Numbered from the stretch's first letter, positions 8,072 to 15,619 are shown. The stretch: DNA of 19,926 bases from an uncultured Pseudanabaenaceae cyanobacterium (GCA_938015405.1 CALLPZ010000265.1:1-19926), one strand, 5' to 3'. The notes: a model not told the origin generated them from the letters alone. Translations and numbers: made by a program.

Positions 8072-8470
8072 ATGATCACTTGGCAATGCGTTAGCCAATG
8101 CGGGGCCTGCTGCAACCTTAATCCCAAAGATCGTCCTGACCTCGACCAGTACCTAACTCCCGAAAACCTGGCTCTCTATAAAACCATGGTCGGGGAGGAT
8201 GGCTGGTGCATTAATTACAATAAAGACAGTCGTCAATGCAATATCTACGACGATCGCCCCAGTTTTTGTCGCGTCCAAGCTGATACCTTCCAGGCTATGT
8301 TCGACATCGATCCAGAGGAACTGGATGAGTTTGCGATCGACTGCTGCACGCAACAAATCGGTGGCGTCTACGGTAACAAAAGCCCAGAGATGGAACGCTT
8401 CGACAATGCCATCAATGGTGTCCTGATTGAACTCACTTCAGAAGAAGACATCAATACTCAACTCTCGTAA
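8072..8470 (+). CDS. YkgJ family cysteine cluster protein (UPF0153)
   Basis: The protein has 132 residues with the family pattern CxxxCxxCC near the N-terminus (Cys6, Cys10, Cys13, Cys14), followed by Cys46, Cys56, Cys66 in DRPSFCR, and a Cys91-Cys92 pair. The family is thought to bind zinc or iron-sulfur through these residues, but no reaction is established. The protein is soluble, without signal peptide. The ATG at 8072 begins directly before the conserved cluster, which supports it, although no strong ribosome binding site precedes it. The gene is 108 bases upstream of the UPF0016 pair on the same strand, so co-transcription is possible; a link through metal biology is only a guess. Confidence 0.9.
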   Translation: MITWQCVSQCGACCNLNPKDRPDLDQYLTPENLALYKTMVGEDGWCINYNKDSRQCNIYDDRPSFCRVQADTFQAMFDIDPEELDEFAIDCCTQQIGGVYGNKSPEMERFDNAINGVLIELTSEEDINTQLS

Positions 8471-8533
8471 TGACCGACCCTAGGCGAAGCTCTCAGCCAG
8501 GGCCTATTATGGGAATAATGAATAGATTATGAA

Positions 8534-8556
8534 ATTGTGCAGCGACATTGCACAAT
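8534..8556. promoter_or_regulatory. 8-bp inverted repeat before the UPF0016 pair
   Basis: ATTGTGCA (8534-8541) and TGCACAAT (8549-8556) are perfect inverted copies around 7 bases, ending 22 bases before the GTG start. No T-run follows, so an operator or leader hairpin fits better than a terminator. The regulator is unknown. Confidence 0.35.
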
Positions 8557-8578
8557 CCACCTCCCCTAGCCAACTGCC

Positions 8579-9010
8579 GTGACTCCTGCTCCCGCTGCCT
8601 CACCCGAAGACCAAGACCTTTCAACAACAGAGGTCCCGCCAAGTCACGCTGACAATAGCGAAATCGCCAATGAAACCCCTGGTCCAGACTCGGAAGGTGA
8701 TATTTCCGTAGATTCAGCCGGGCTCAAAGGCTGGTGGAAAGTCTTTGCCTCCACTTACGTCACTATTTTCCTGGCCGAAATTGGTGACAAAACCCAGGTC
8801 ACAACTCTATTGATGAGTGCTGAGTCCCATAAGCCTTGGCTTGTTTTCGCTGGGGCAGGTACAGCCCTCATTTGCACAAGTTTGTTGGGGGTATTACTAG
8901 GTCGTTGGCTTGCCACTCGCCTCAAGCCTCGTACCTTAGAAGTTGGCGCAGGCATCACACTGCTAATCATCACTATCGGCCTCGGCTGGGATATTTTCCA
9001 AGGCATCTAA
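8579..9010 (+). CDS. Half-size UPF0016 (GDT1/TMEM165) membrane protein, first of a pair
   Basis: The protein has 143 residues. Residues 1-48 are acidic and Pro/Ser rich, probably disordered and cytoplasmic. They are followed by three hydrophobic segments (about 55-80, 87-110, 120-142). The signature motif ExGDKT is at 67-72 in FLAEIGDKTQV. Full-length UPF0016 proteins contain two such three-helix repeats and move Mn2+ or Ca2+ against H+; Synechocystis Mnx is the cyanobacterial example. This gene encodes one repeat and the next gene the other, so the two products probably form a heteromer. Cyanobacterial half-size pairs have been called hemi manganese exchangers (from memory). The start is GTG, forced by an in-frame TAG 12 bases upstream. 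Substrate is inferred from family only. Confidence 0.88.
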   Translation: MTPAPAASPEDQDLSTTEVPPSHADNSEIANETPGPDSEGDISVDSAGLKGWWKVFASTYVTIFLAEIGDKTQVTTLLMSAESHKPWLVFAGAGTALICTSLLGVLLGRWLATRLKPRTLEVGAGITLLIITIGLGWDIFQGI

Positions 9011-9093
9011 ACCAGATAGAGACTTAAATTCCCCCTTCAAAAGCAGAAGCTCCAACCCAGCTTCTGTTCCTCGACCATCAACGGAACATCACT

Positions 9094-9399
9094 ATGGATT
9101 GGAGCTTAATTGGACTCAGTTTTGCGGCGGTATTTCTATCAGAGTTAGGAGATAAAAGCCAAGTTGCGGCGATCGCCCTGGGCGGCAGTTCGAAATATCC
9201 AAAAGCCGTTTTCTTTGGCACTTCTGCTGCTCTCCTCACCGCGAGCCTTATCGGTGTCCTTATTGGCGAAGGGACCGCCACACTCTTCCCACCCCAGGCG
9301 GTAAAGAGCGTAGCGGCCCTTGGCTTCCTCTTTATGGGAGTTCGCTTACTATGGTTTGGCGACGGGGAAGACGACGGCGCTGAGACGACGAACGAATAG
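9094..9399 (+). CDS. Half-size UPF0016 (GDT1/TMEM165) membrane protein, second of a pair
   Basis: The protein has 101 residues: three hydrophobic segments (about 4-28, 38-59, 68-88) and the signature ExGDKS at 17-22 in FLSELGDKSQV, then an acidic tail (GDGEDDGAETTNE). It lacks the long N-terminal extension of the upstream gene. It starts 83 bases after that gene and on the same strand, consistent with one transcript and a heteromeric cation exporter in the plasma or thylakoid membrane. Substitution of Thr by Ser in the motif is common in the family. The last 51 bases overlap the 3' end of a gene on the opposite strand. Confidence 0.88.
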   Translation: MDWSLIGLSFAAVFLSELGDKSQVAAIALGGSSKYPKAVFFGTSAALLTASLIGVLIGEGTATLFPPQAVKSVAALGFLFMGVRLLWFGDGEDDGAETTNE

Positions 9400-9858
9400 G
9401 AACAGCAGGGAGAATTTAATGACTTCCAAAGCCCAATACTCAAACTGCAAGATATTCATTGCCCGCGTCACCTCGATTAACTCGCTGCCATCAAGGGACA
9501 ACGCCAAGGCACTCATAGCTGGCGTCAAGCAATAGGTATAAAACAGTGCAATCGTCAGCAGGGTCAATCCCTCAATGATGGTTGCGATCCGGTTGTAGTA
9601 ATCCAACACGCCTTCACTCAACAGAACCAAAACGCCTGTGAGGACCACCGCTCCTGCCATGATTTCGCAATGGTTAAACAGGCCAAATAAAACATAGCCA
9701 GCCCCAGCAAAATCACTACTGGTCATCATGCCCGCAATGTAGAGAGAGGGCATGACCACAAAATCCAACAACAAGCCGGCTGTCAGCCAACCCAGCAGGA
9801 CATAAAACAAATACTTCGTCCAAGACGATTGTTCGGGATGGGAAAACTGAATCTGCAT
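9349..9858 (-). CDS. Four-helix membrane protein, possibly DUF4149/TMEM205-like
   Basis: The protein has 169 residues with four hydrophobic helices at about 16-38, 56-81, 92-112 and 141-157. Conserved-looking polar residues lie in or near membranes (LLLDFVVMPSLY, FGLFNHCEIMAG, ILQFEYWALEVIKF). The pattern recalls DUF4149/TMEM205-like proteins, but this is a tentative match from memory and no function is known. The start at ATG 9858 has a weak AAAGG about 11 bases upstream. The C-terminal 17 codons run antisense over the end of the second UPF0016 gene. Intact helices and a long frame argue for a real gene. Confidence 0.72.
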   Translation of the reverse strand: MQIQFSHPEQSSWTKYLFYVLLGWLTAGLLLDFVVMPSLYIAGMMTSSDFAGAGYVLFGLFNHCEIMAGAVVLTGVLVLLSEGVLDYYNRIATIIEGLTLLTIALFYTYCLTPAMSALALSLDGSELIEVTRAMNILQFEYWALEVIKFSLLFLFVRRLSAVVFPVAKP

Positions 9859-10271
9859 GAACTGTCGCCTTTATTTCAAGAAGCAAGGAACTCCAAATCC
9901 CCTGCCGGTACAGCCCCATGGCCAAAACGAATATCAACTGCCGCGAGGGACTAACTTTGCAACGCATTAACGCTGCAGAAAGCAGACTGCATTGACAGTT
10001 ACAGCTTAGCCAGTCCCACAACGGCTGCGTGTCAAGTCTTTTGAAGGCAACCTTTCTGTTTGTTGCGCAGAAGAGGACAGAGCGTGAAACGCAAGACAGC
10101 AGCGAGGGGCAAGCATCAGCAAAGCATCCAGAACGGCCTAAAGGAGGAGAGAGAAAGCTTCATCTACCGCAATAGTTAACGACAGCCAAAGAAGATGCTG
10201 GTCAGCCAGTTGCTCCAAGGAACGGCATCCAAGGCTTGGGTAAACAGCAATCACGAATCAGCCGAGCAAAT
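9859..10271. other. Intergenic region without a clear gene
   Basis: About 400 bases between the membrane protein start and the cyAbrB terminator. The best candidate is a 31-codon basic frame on the plus strand at 10084-10179, starting with GTG and preceded by AGAGGA at six bases. No homologue is recognised. The rest shows no strong promoter, RNA or repeat. Confidence 0.35.
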
Positions 10272-10313
10272 AAAAACCAGTAGGTTCTCTCGTTTCTGTC
10301 GAGAACCTACTGG
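10272..10313 (-). terminator. Rho-independent terminator of the cyAbrB gene
   Basis: A perfect 13-bp stem (10313-10301 with 10289-10277) closes an 11-base loop. On the minus strand it is followed by TTTTT (10276-10272). It begins 62 bases after the cyAbrB stop codon. Confidence 0.87.
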
Positions 10314-10374
10314 CTAGATATCAAGACTGCTTTAAGAGCAATCTAGAGATTAAAGACTAGGAGCGATCGCCCAA

Positions 10375-11013
10375 CTAAGCCTCACCTCCCTCACCATCAA
10401 GCTGAGTGAGCTTGATGTGCTTACGACCCAGAGTAATTTGGAACTCATCCCCAGGATTCAAGTCCATCTGCTTCGTGTAAGCAGCACCAATCAGCAAATT
10501 ACCGTTGGATTGAACCGTGATGCGATAGCTCGCACTGCGACCACCCCGACCAGTGGCATCCCCTTTCTTACCATCAAGATCAATGCCCTCTGCTTCAATC
10601 AGGGCATTGTAGAACTTCATCAAATTGACACGTTCGTTGCCACTCTTCGTCGTTGCAGAATAGCCACAAACCTTGGCTTTCTCCTCTTTACTCATGCTGC
10701 CCAGCTCCTTCACTTTCTTCAGGAGCGCTTCACCTGAAAGAGGAGCATCAACATTGTCAGCAGCCTTTGCTGCTGCGGCCTTCTTAGCCGCAGCCTTGGA
10801 GGCAGCAGCTTTAGTGGCAGCAGCTTTAGCCGTAGTTTTTGAAGCAGCCTTCTTAGTCGTCGTTTTTGCAGCAGCCTTAGATGCAGGCTTAGCCTTAGTC
10901 GTCGTCTTCTTAACGGCGCCTTTCTTAACAGACTTAGCTGCAGCACCAGTACGACTGGAGACCTTACGGGTGCTCTTTACTGCGGTCTTAGTTTCAGTTT
11001 TCTTTCTTGCCAT
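10375..11013 (-). CDS. cyAbrB-type transcription regulator with histone-H1-like N-terminal tail
   Basis: The protein has 212 residues. Residues 92-205 match cyanobacterial AbrB regulators: LSGEALLKKVKEL, KVCGYSATTKSGNERVNLMKFYNALIEAEGI, GRGGRSASYRITVQSNGNLLIGAAYTKQM and PGDEFQITLGRKHIKL. Known cyAbrB proteins are about 130-150 residues long, bind DNA broadly and influence nitrogen and carbon metabolism. Residues 1-85 form an unusual low-complexity tail of Lys, Ala and Thr (23 Lys, 3 Arg, one Glu) with KAAAK and TTTKK runs, as in histone H1. It should add non-specific DNA affinity (inference). The frame is continuous from ATG 11013 through the tail. No strong ribosome binding site is seen. It is a single gene with its own terminator. 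Whether it belongs to cyAbrB1 or cyAbrB2 cannot be decided here. Confidence 0.92.
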   Translation of the reverse strand: MARKKTETKTAVKSTRKVSSRTGAAAKSVKKGAVKKTTTKAKPASKAAAKTTTKKAASKTTAKAAATKAAASKAAAKKAAAAKAADNVDAPLSGEALLKKVKELGSMSKEEKAKVCGYSATTKSGNERVNLMKFYNALIEAEGIDLDGKKGDATGRGGRSASYRITVQSNGNLLIGAAYTKQMDLNPGDEFQITLGRKHIKLTQLDGEGGEA

Positions 11014-11501
11014 TATTCTGAGTTAAGTCATCTCTTCAAGTATTAGGGGGTAGCTGCTGACCCTATCGAGCCATCAGCCTGCACCGACCTTCGAACAATT
11101 CCCCAGAACAGCAGCAGTTGATTGCCAAGCTCTTTGGTTATTCATCAAGGGAAACAAAACAGCCTGCTGTACAGAGAGAATTCAATTGTCGCAATGTATC
11201 TAATCTTTCAGGTGTGGAAGGATTGAGTCAGATAAACCACTCAAACCAGCCGAGTTCAGATCAAAATTCTTTGAGACCGTTTATATCTTACAAGAATGTA
11301 TTGAAAATGCACACGAATTTCAATTAATTTGTTTACGTGTATTTGCTGGTCTGAGAAAAGAAACGAAGGACAGAGATCGACGTTATCTAAAATAGATTGC
11401 CCCTAAGCTCTGCCTCTGGTTGTGCTAACCACCAGCGCCTCCTTTTCCCTGCTGCTGGGGCTTTGAGCAACAGTAACTGTTAGAAAGCCTATCGATCTAT
11501 C
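11014..11501. other. Divergent intergenic region between cyAbrB and Rrf2 genes
   Basis: About 490 bases hold the promoters of two divergent regulators. A 13-base palindrome lies close to the Rrf2 start (listed separately). A plus-strand frame at 11118-11327 has no recognisable features. No RNA gene or riboswitch is apparent. Confidence 0.45.
11469..11481. promoter_or_regulatory. Palindrome before the Rrf2 gene, possible autoregulatory operator
   Basis: AACAGT and ACTGTT form a perfect dyad around a central A, ending 20 bases before the GTG start. Rrf2 family repressors often bind dyads at their own promoters; binding here is inferred only from position. Confidence 0.3.
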
Positions 11502-11948
11502 GTGCTAAAGCTAACCACTCGCGTCCACTACAGCGTCAAGGCACTGCTCGACCTGAGTCTGCAACCCTCCGGCAAACCAAGCTCTGTTAGAGCGATTGCC
11601 GAACGCCAAGATTTACCTGCGCCTTATCTAGAAAAGCTCCTCATCCAGCTACGTCAGGCCAAGATAGTTCTGGCAACTCGAGGTGCACAGGGAGGCTATC
11701 GCTTAGCCAAATCTCCCCAAGATATTTCCCTCGGCCAAATCCTCGAAGCCGTTGGAGAGACAGTATCTCCACTGATAGAAACCCAGCCCTCCGCCGAGCA
11801 AGTCGAAGACTGGGTCACCCATAGCCTTTGGAATCGTTTGAATCTCAAACTCAAAGAAGCCTTGGAAACAATCACCCTCGAAGACCTCTATTACGATGCT
11901 CGCAGCTGGCAAGCAAACCAGGGAACAGACAGCCACTTCATCGTTTAG
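11502..11948 (+). CDS. Rrf2 family transcription regulator
   Basis: The protein has 148 residues. The N-terminal winged helix-turn-helix is typical: TRVHYSVKALLDLSLQ (6-21), SVRAIAERQDLPAPYLEKLLIQLRQAKIV (28-56), and the wing RGAQGGYRLAK (60-70), followed by the dimerisation helix and C-terminal helix. IscR-like relatives hold a [2Fe-2S] cluster on three Cys in the linker, but this protein contains no Cys at all, so it cannot sense in that way. Its signal and targets are unknown. The start is GTG at 11502, supported by alignment with the family N-terminus. It lies 285 bases upstream of cbiB, too far for confident co-transcription. Confidence 0.92.
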   Translation: MLKLTTRVHYSVKALLDLSLQPSGKPSSVRAIAERQDLPAPYLEKLLIQLRQAKIVLATRGAQGGYRLAKSPQDISLGQILEAVGETVSPLIETQPSAEQVEDWVTHSLWNRLNLKLKEALETITLEDLYYDARSWQANQGTDSHFIV

Positions 11949-12233
11949 AGTTTTCGACAAAGAGAACAGCAAGCAAGACGCTTACATTCACAATCAATCA
12001 GCCCCATCCTCACCGCCCTATCCAGTTAGCTTCAGAGGGCATTGAACTAGGGTAGCCACTCTAACTTTCAGATTCCAATAGATCGAGAGCGAAGACCACA
12101 ATGTTCACGAAAAACTCATACGTAATTCCATTCGCTCAGTCCTTCTAGGCCAAACTACGGAGTAAAGACTTCCCTAGCGCGTTTATCTCGATTTACTATC
12201 AAGAACCCATTCCAGCTTTAGCTCGCTAAATCC

Positions 12234-13241
12234 TTGATTGAAACAAGTACAAAAATACTACAATTCTTTTCTTTCTTACCAGCCGTTGTCGTCACCTTAA
12301 GTGCAGCTTCTGGCTTAGATTTCATTTTGGGTGATCCCTGGTCCTTGCCCCATCCTGTTCAGTGGATGGGTAACTATATTCAGGGCTATCAAAAACTTCT
12401 ATTGCCCCGAGTCCAATCTCCAATAGGACAACGTCTCTTGGGGGTCATTTTGATGCTCAGCCTTGTGGTTTTAAGCGTGACCCTTAGCTGGGGGGCGATC
12501 GCATTGACGACTCAGTTCCGCCCCTGGTTAGGGCAGGGACTAGCCATTGTTTTACTAGCCAGTTGCTTTGCGGGACGCAGTTTAAGGCGAGCCGCAGAAG
12601 AGGTATTGAAGCCACTAGGAACTGGAGATTTAGTTGCCGCTCGCGATCGCCTCAAGCTTTATGTGGGCCGAGACACAGAGAAGCTATCTGAAGCAGAACT
12701 CCACCGCGCTCTATTTGAAACCGCCACCGAAAATGCTGTGGATGGTGTGCTCGCCCCGCTATTCTTTGCCATCTTAGGTGCCGCAATGACGCCCCTAGGA
12801 GCAGCTCCGATGGCCATGGGATACAAGGCCCTCAGCACCCTCGACTCCATGGTGGGCTACAAAGAAATGCCCTACCGCTATCTGGGCTGGTGCAGCGCAA
12901 AAACCGAAGACATCGCCACCTGGCTGCCCTGCCGCCTGGCGGTCCTTAGCATTGCCCTCTGGTCTGGACAGTCCCGGCAGGTGCTACGCCTCTGTCGCCG
13001 AGATGCCCATCGCGATCCCAGCCCCAATGCAGGCTGGAGTGAATGTGCCTATGCGGCAGCCCTGGATGTGCAGGTAGGAGGACAGAATACCTATCGCGGG
13101 GTGATTAAGGAGAAGCCACTGCTGGGCGATGATCTGAGGCCCCTGACAGCGGAGCGAGTTGAACGAGCTTTTGGGCTGACCCGTAGATGCTTTTTGAGCT
13201 GGTTAGGATTGGCGATCGCGGTCTTCTTCTGGCAGTCCTGA
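12234..13241 (+). CDS. cbiB: Adenosylcobinamide-phosphate synthase CbiB/CobD
   Basis: The protein has 335 residues, near the usual length. It is an integral membrane enzyme of cobalamin (or pseudocobalamin) synthesis that attaches the aminopropanol side chain to adenosylcobyric acid. Seen motifs are LDFILGDPWSLPHPVQWMG (28-46), ELHRALFETATENAVDGVLAPLFF near the middle, ALSTLDSMVGYK, and AAALDVQVGGQNTYRG. Hydrophobic segments lie near the N-terminus, at about 65-110, in the middle (LAPLFFAILGAAM) and at the C-terminus. The start is TTG at 12234: an in-frame TAG lies 15 bases upstream and no ATG or GTG precedes the conserved block. No cobalamin riboswitch is recognisable upstream, and no other cobalamin genes are in the window. 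Confidence 0.93.
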   Translation: MIETSTKILQFFSFLPAVVVTLSAASGLDFILGDPWSLPHPVQWMGNYIQGYQKLLLPRVQSPIGQRLLGVILMLSLVVLSVTLSWGAIALTTQFRPWLGQGLAIVLLASCFAGRSLRRAAEEVLKPLGTGDLVAARDRLKLYVGRDTEKLSEAELHRALFETATENAVDGVLAPLFFAILGAAMTPLGAAPMAMGYKALSTLDSMVGYKEMPYRYLGWCSAKTEDIATWLPCRLAVLSIALWSGQSRQVLRLCRRDAHRDPSPNAGWSECAYAAALDVQVGGQNTYRGVIKEKPLLGDDLRPLTAERVERAFGLTRRCFLSWLGLAIAVFFWQS

Positions 13242-13343
13242 TCGAAATGACTTGAGCAAAAACCAGCCACCATCAAGCATTTCAAATAAACATCAAAGAG
13301 AACGATACCTAGGGAAGACTGAGTAAACTGGAATCTTATCTAA

Positions 13344-13473
13344 GAGGTTGTTTGAAAAAGGCATTTGGCTGTAGCAGATAACGCTGTATTGCCCAGTCAT
13401 CCAGAGCATCCTGGCGATCTCTACTTAACTGGAGCCTCCAATCTGATGCTTAGCCAAATTCTCAAACAACCTC
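13344..13473. mobile_element. MITE-like element (130 bp) with IS5-type ends and TAA target duplication
   Basis: The ends GAGGTTGTTTGA (13344-13355) and TCAAACAACCTC (13462-13473) are perfect inverted copies. Similarity continues inward with a gap to a shared TTTGGCT. Both sides are flanked by TAA (13341-13343 and 13474-13476), a 3-bp duplication of the TNA type known for some IS5-family elements. The interior is too short for a transposase. The element ends 63 bases before the pyrR ATG. Confidence 0.75.
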
Positions 13474-13536
13474 TAAAACACCTTGACCGACAATTCTGCC
13501 AACTCGTCCTTCACTAGCGCTCCCCCGACCATCACC

Positions 13537-14073
13537 ATGCCCCAGGAAACCATCGAAATCCTGTCCGCCGAAGCCGTGCGTCGCACCTGCAATCGCCTTG
13601 CCTCCGAACTGGTAGAACAGGGCGGAGCCTTGGAAGACCTGGTCTTACTCGGCATCTATACCCGAGGCGTTCCCTTGGCCTATCGTCTGGCGGCTCACAT
13701 TCAGCAATTGGAAAATGTCGAAGTTCCAGTGGGCGAACTAGACATCACGTTCTATCGCGATGACTTGGATCAAATTGGTATTCGCACGCCAGCCAAAACC
13801 AGCATCAGCGTCGATCTCACAGGCAAAGTCGTAGTGCTAGTCGATGATGTCATCTTTAAAGGACGCACCATTCGCGCCGCCCTCGATGCCATCAATGACT
13901 ACGGTCGTCCTCGTCTGATTCGCTTGGCAGTGCTGGTGGACCGGGGCCACCGCGAAGTGCCGATCCATCCTGACTTCACGGGCAAACAACTCCCCACAGC
14001 AAAGCAGGAGCAAGTGAAAGTCTATCTCCAAGAATTCGATGGTCGCGACGGTGTCGAATTAATTAAGGGATAA
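13537..14073 (+). CDS. pyrR: Bifunctional PyrR, pyrimidine regulator / uracil phosphoribosyltransferase
   Basis: The protein has 178 residues from ATG 13537, the usual PyrR length. Hallmarks are EILSAEAVRRTCNRLASELVE (7-27), LVLLGIYTRGVPLAYRLA, the GELDITFYRDDL block (67-77), and the PRPP-binding loop VLVDDVIFKGRTIRAALDAI (100-119). The family binds pyr mRNA leaders for attenuation in some bacteria and can make UMP from uracil and PRPP. Which role applies here is not shown; no pyr genes are adjacent. A longer form from TTG 13483 would add 18 residues of low conservation and begin 10 bases from the MITE, so the ATG is preferred. It is convergent with the FAD-oxidase gene (38-base gap). Confidence 0.93.
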   Translation: MPQETIEILSAEAVRRTCNRLASELVEQGGALEDLVLLGIYTRGVPLAYRLAAHIQQLENVEVPVGELDITFYRDDLDQIGIRTPAKTSISVDLTGKVVVLVDDVIFKGRTIRAALDAINDYGRPRLIRLAVLVDRGHREVPIHPDFTGKQLPTAKQEQVKVYLQEFDGRDGVELIKG

Positions 14074-14111
14074 AGCTGAATGGCTAGAAGTCAACAAAAT
14101 CCTGCTGAACC

Positions 14112-15467
14112 TCAGCGTTCACTCCATCCTCGGAGCTTGCCAGGATTCAATAACCCCTGGGGATCAATCTCGCCTTTGAAAGCAACTTTAGCGGGATCAA
14201 TCTGGCCACTGCCGCCATCTTCTACGGTGTATTGATGAGGGTCAGGAATAAAGCAACCGAGGTTCCGTAGGATCTGAATAATTTCTTTGAGCCTAGCTTC
14301 GGTTGTATAGCGCACAACTTGAAGCGCCCCCGGAATCAGTTCGCCTCCCTGGCGAAAGAACTCCAGGTGAATCATCACCTCATCTCCAAACTGCTCATAG
14401 GTTTGTTCCACGAGAGCCAGGGACGGGTCTCTGGGGAAAATGCACTGGAGGTAGGTGAGGCTGGGATCGACAGTGCGGGCATGGAGCGTGGTGTGATTCC
14501 AGGTGTATTCCAATAGGGGCGTCCCCTTGTTGCTATCTGCGGCAGCTCGCTCGTAGCTGATAGTGCCACCCATTTCTTGAACGAGGTTTTCGAAGGATTC
14601 CAGGCTAGATTCGGCGATCATGGCCAGGACGGCATGTTTGCCCTGGGGGAGGTAAGGCTGGAGCGCTGTGAAGTAGCTGGGGATAGGCCAGGCAAAGGCA
14701 CTGATCAGTTTTTTGACAATGCCGTTGGCATCACCGAGGGCCTGACCGAAACGGGCTGCGGTCATAAAGTCATCGAAATGGATGATGCGATCGCACCAGT
14801 CATAGGCAGGGGCGAGGGGAATTTCTAACTCAGTGATGATGCCCGTTGTGCCATAGCCATGATTCACCTTAGCCACGTCATCGCCGCGCAATTCAAGCAC
14901 CCGAGGTTCGGCTTCTAAAGTGACAATTTGAACCGCGAGGACATTACCGCGATCGCTCAACGTGCCATAGTTCACCGAGCCCATGCCGCAGCTACCCCCA
15001 CCAATAAAGCCGCCAATGGTGGCGGTGCGATAGGTCGAAGGGGCCATGCGAATCTCCCAACCGCTGGGGCGAGTTTCGCGATCGATGGCAGCCAACTTGG
15101 CCCCCGCTTCCACCCGCGCAAGACCAGGCTTCACCCACTTCACCGCCGTCATCCTGGACATATCCAAAACAACGCCTCCCTGGAGAGGTACACATTGGCC
15201 ATAATTGCCCGTGCCTGCGCCTCGCTCTGTCAGGGGCACGCCATGCTTCGCGCAAGCCGCAGCAATGCGGATGACGTCAGCTTCGCAGGTCGGTCGGATC
15301 ACCAGGTCACCGGTTTTATCACCCAGTTGCGCCTGCAAGATTGGGCTGAAGTTGTTGTAGTCCTGGGAAAACTTGGCGACTTGGCTACGATCAGTAATGA
15401 GTTCTAGGTCGCTGAGTTCGGTGAGGAGAGGCTTCCAGTCAGAAACATGGGTTGAGGCGGTGGGCAT
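14112..15467 (-). CDS. FAD-binding oxidoreductase (GlcD/VAO-type)
   Basis: The 451-residue protein belongs to the vanillyl-alcohol-oxidase fold, like glycolate oxidase GlcD and D-lactate dehydrogenases. The FAD-binding half shows VIRPTCEADVIRIAAACAKHGVPLT, RGAGTGNYGQCVPLQGGVVLD (82-102), IGGFIGGGSCGMGSVNYGTLSD (151-172) and GYGTTGIITELEIP (204-217). The C-terminal end DPQGLLNPGK is the usual family finish. No signal peptide or iron-sulfur motif is visible, so it is probably cytosolic with a 2-hydroxyacid-like substrate (inference). ATG 15467 is the natural start. It lies 274 bases downstream of the ABM-like gene on the same strand, so co-transcription is uncertain. Confidence 0.9.
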   Translation of the reverse strand: MPTASTHVSDWKPLLTELSDLELITDRSQVAKFSQDYNNFSPILQAQLGDKTGDLVIRPTCEADVIRIAAACAKHGVPLTERGAGTGNYGQCVPLQGGVVLDMSRMTAVKWVKPGLARVEAGAKLAAIDRETRPSGWEIRMAPSTYRTATIGGFIGGGSCGMGSVNYGTLSDRGNVLAVQIVTLEAEPRVLELRGDDVAKVNHGYGTTGIITELEIPLAPAYDWCDRIIHFDDFMTAARFGQALGDANGIVKKLISAFAWPIPSYFTALQPYLPQGKHAVLAMIAESSLESFENLVQEMGGTISYERAAADSNKGTPLLEYTWNHTTLHARTVDPSLTYLQCIFPRDPSLALVEQTYEQFGDEVMIHLEFFRQGGELIPGALQVVRYTTEARLKEIIQILRNLGCFIPDPHQYTVEDGGSGQIDPAKVAFKGEIDPQGLLNPGKLRGWSER

Positions 15468-15619
15468 GACTGGTCAGCGCGCTAGGGGTCTTGCTTAATA
15501 TAGCGTTTACCTGGGATTGGGGCTCTGGCGGAAAGAGACCCATGATGGATGCCTTTAAAGCCGCTGTAGACCTGTTAAAAATTGGGAAATAGAGGGCGTG
15601 AGCAGAGAGGGAATGAACA

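Noticed and set aside
10196..10318. 40-codon ATG frame on the plus strand
   Set aside because: It reads straight through the terminator hairpin of the cyAbrB gene.
10673..11026. Plus-strand Ala/Val-rich frame opposite the cyAbrB gene
   Set aside because: It is the antisense of the Lys/Ala repeat tail, whose composition keeps the opposite frame open.
11118..11327. 69-codon plus-strand frame between cyAbrB and Rrf2
   Set aside because: No ribosome binding site, no recognisable domain and a composition like non-coding DNA.
11949..12233. Possible cobalamin riboswitch upstream of cbiB
   Set aside because: A lone GCCACT occurs, but the conserved B12-box context and paired elements could not be found.
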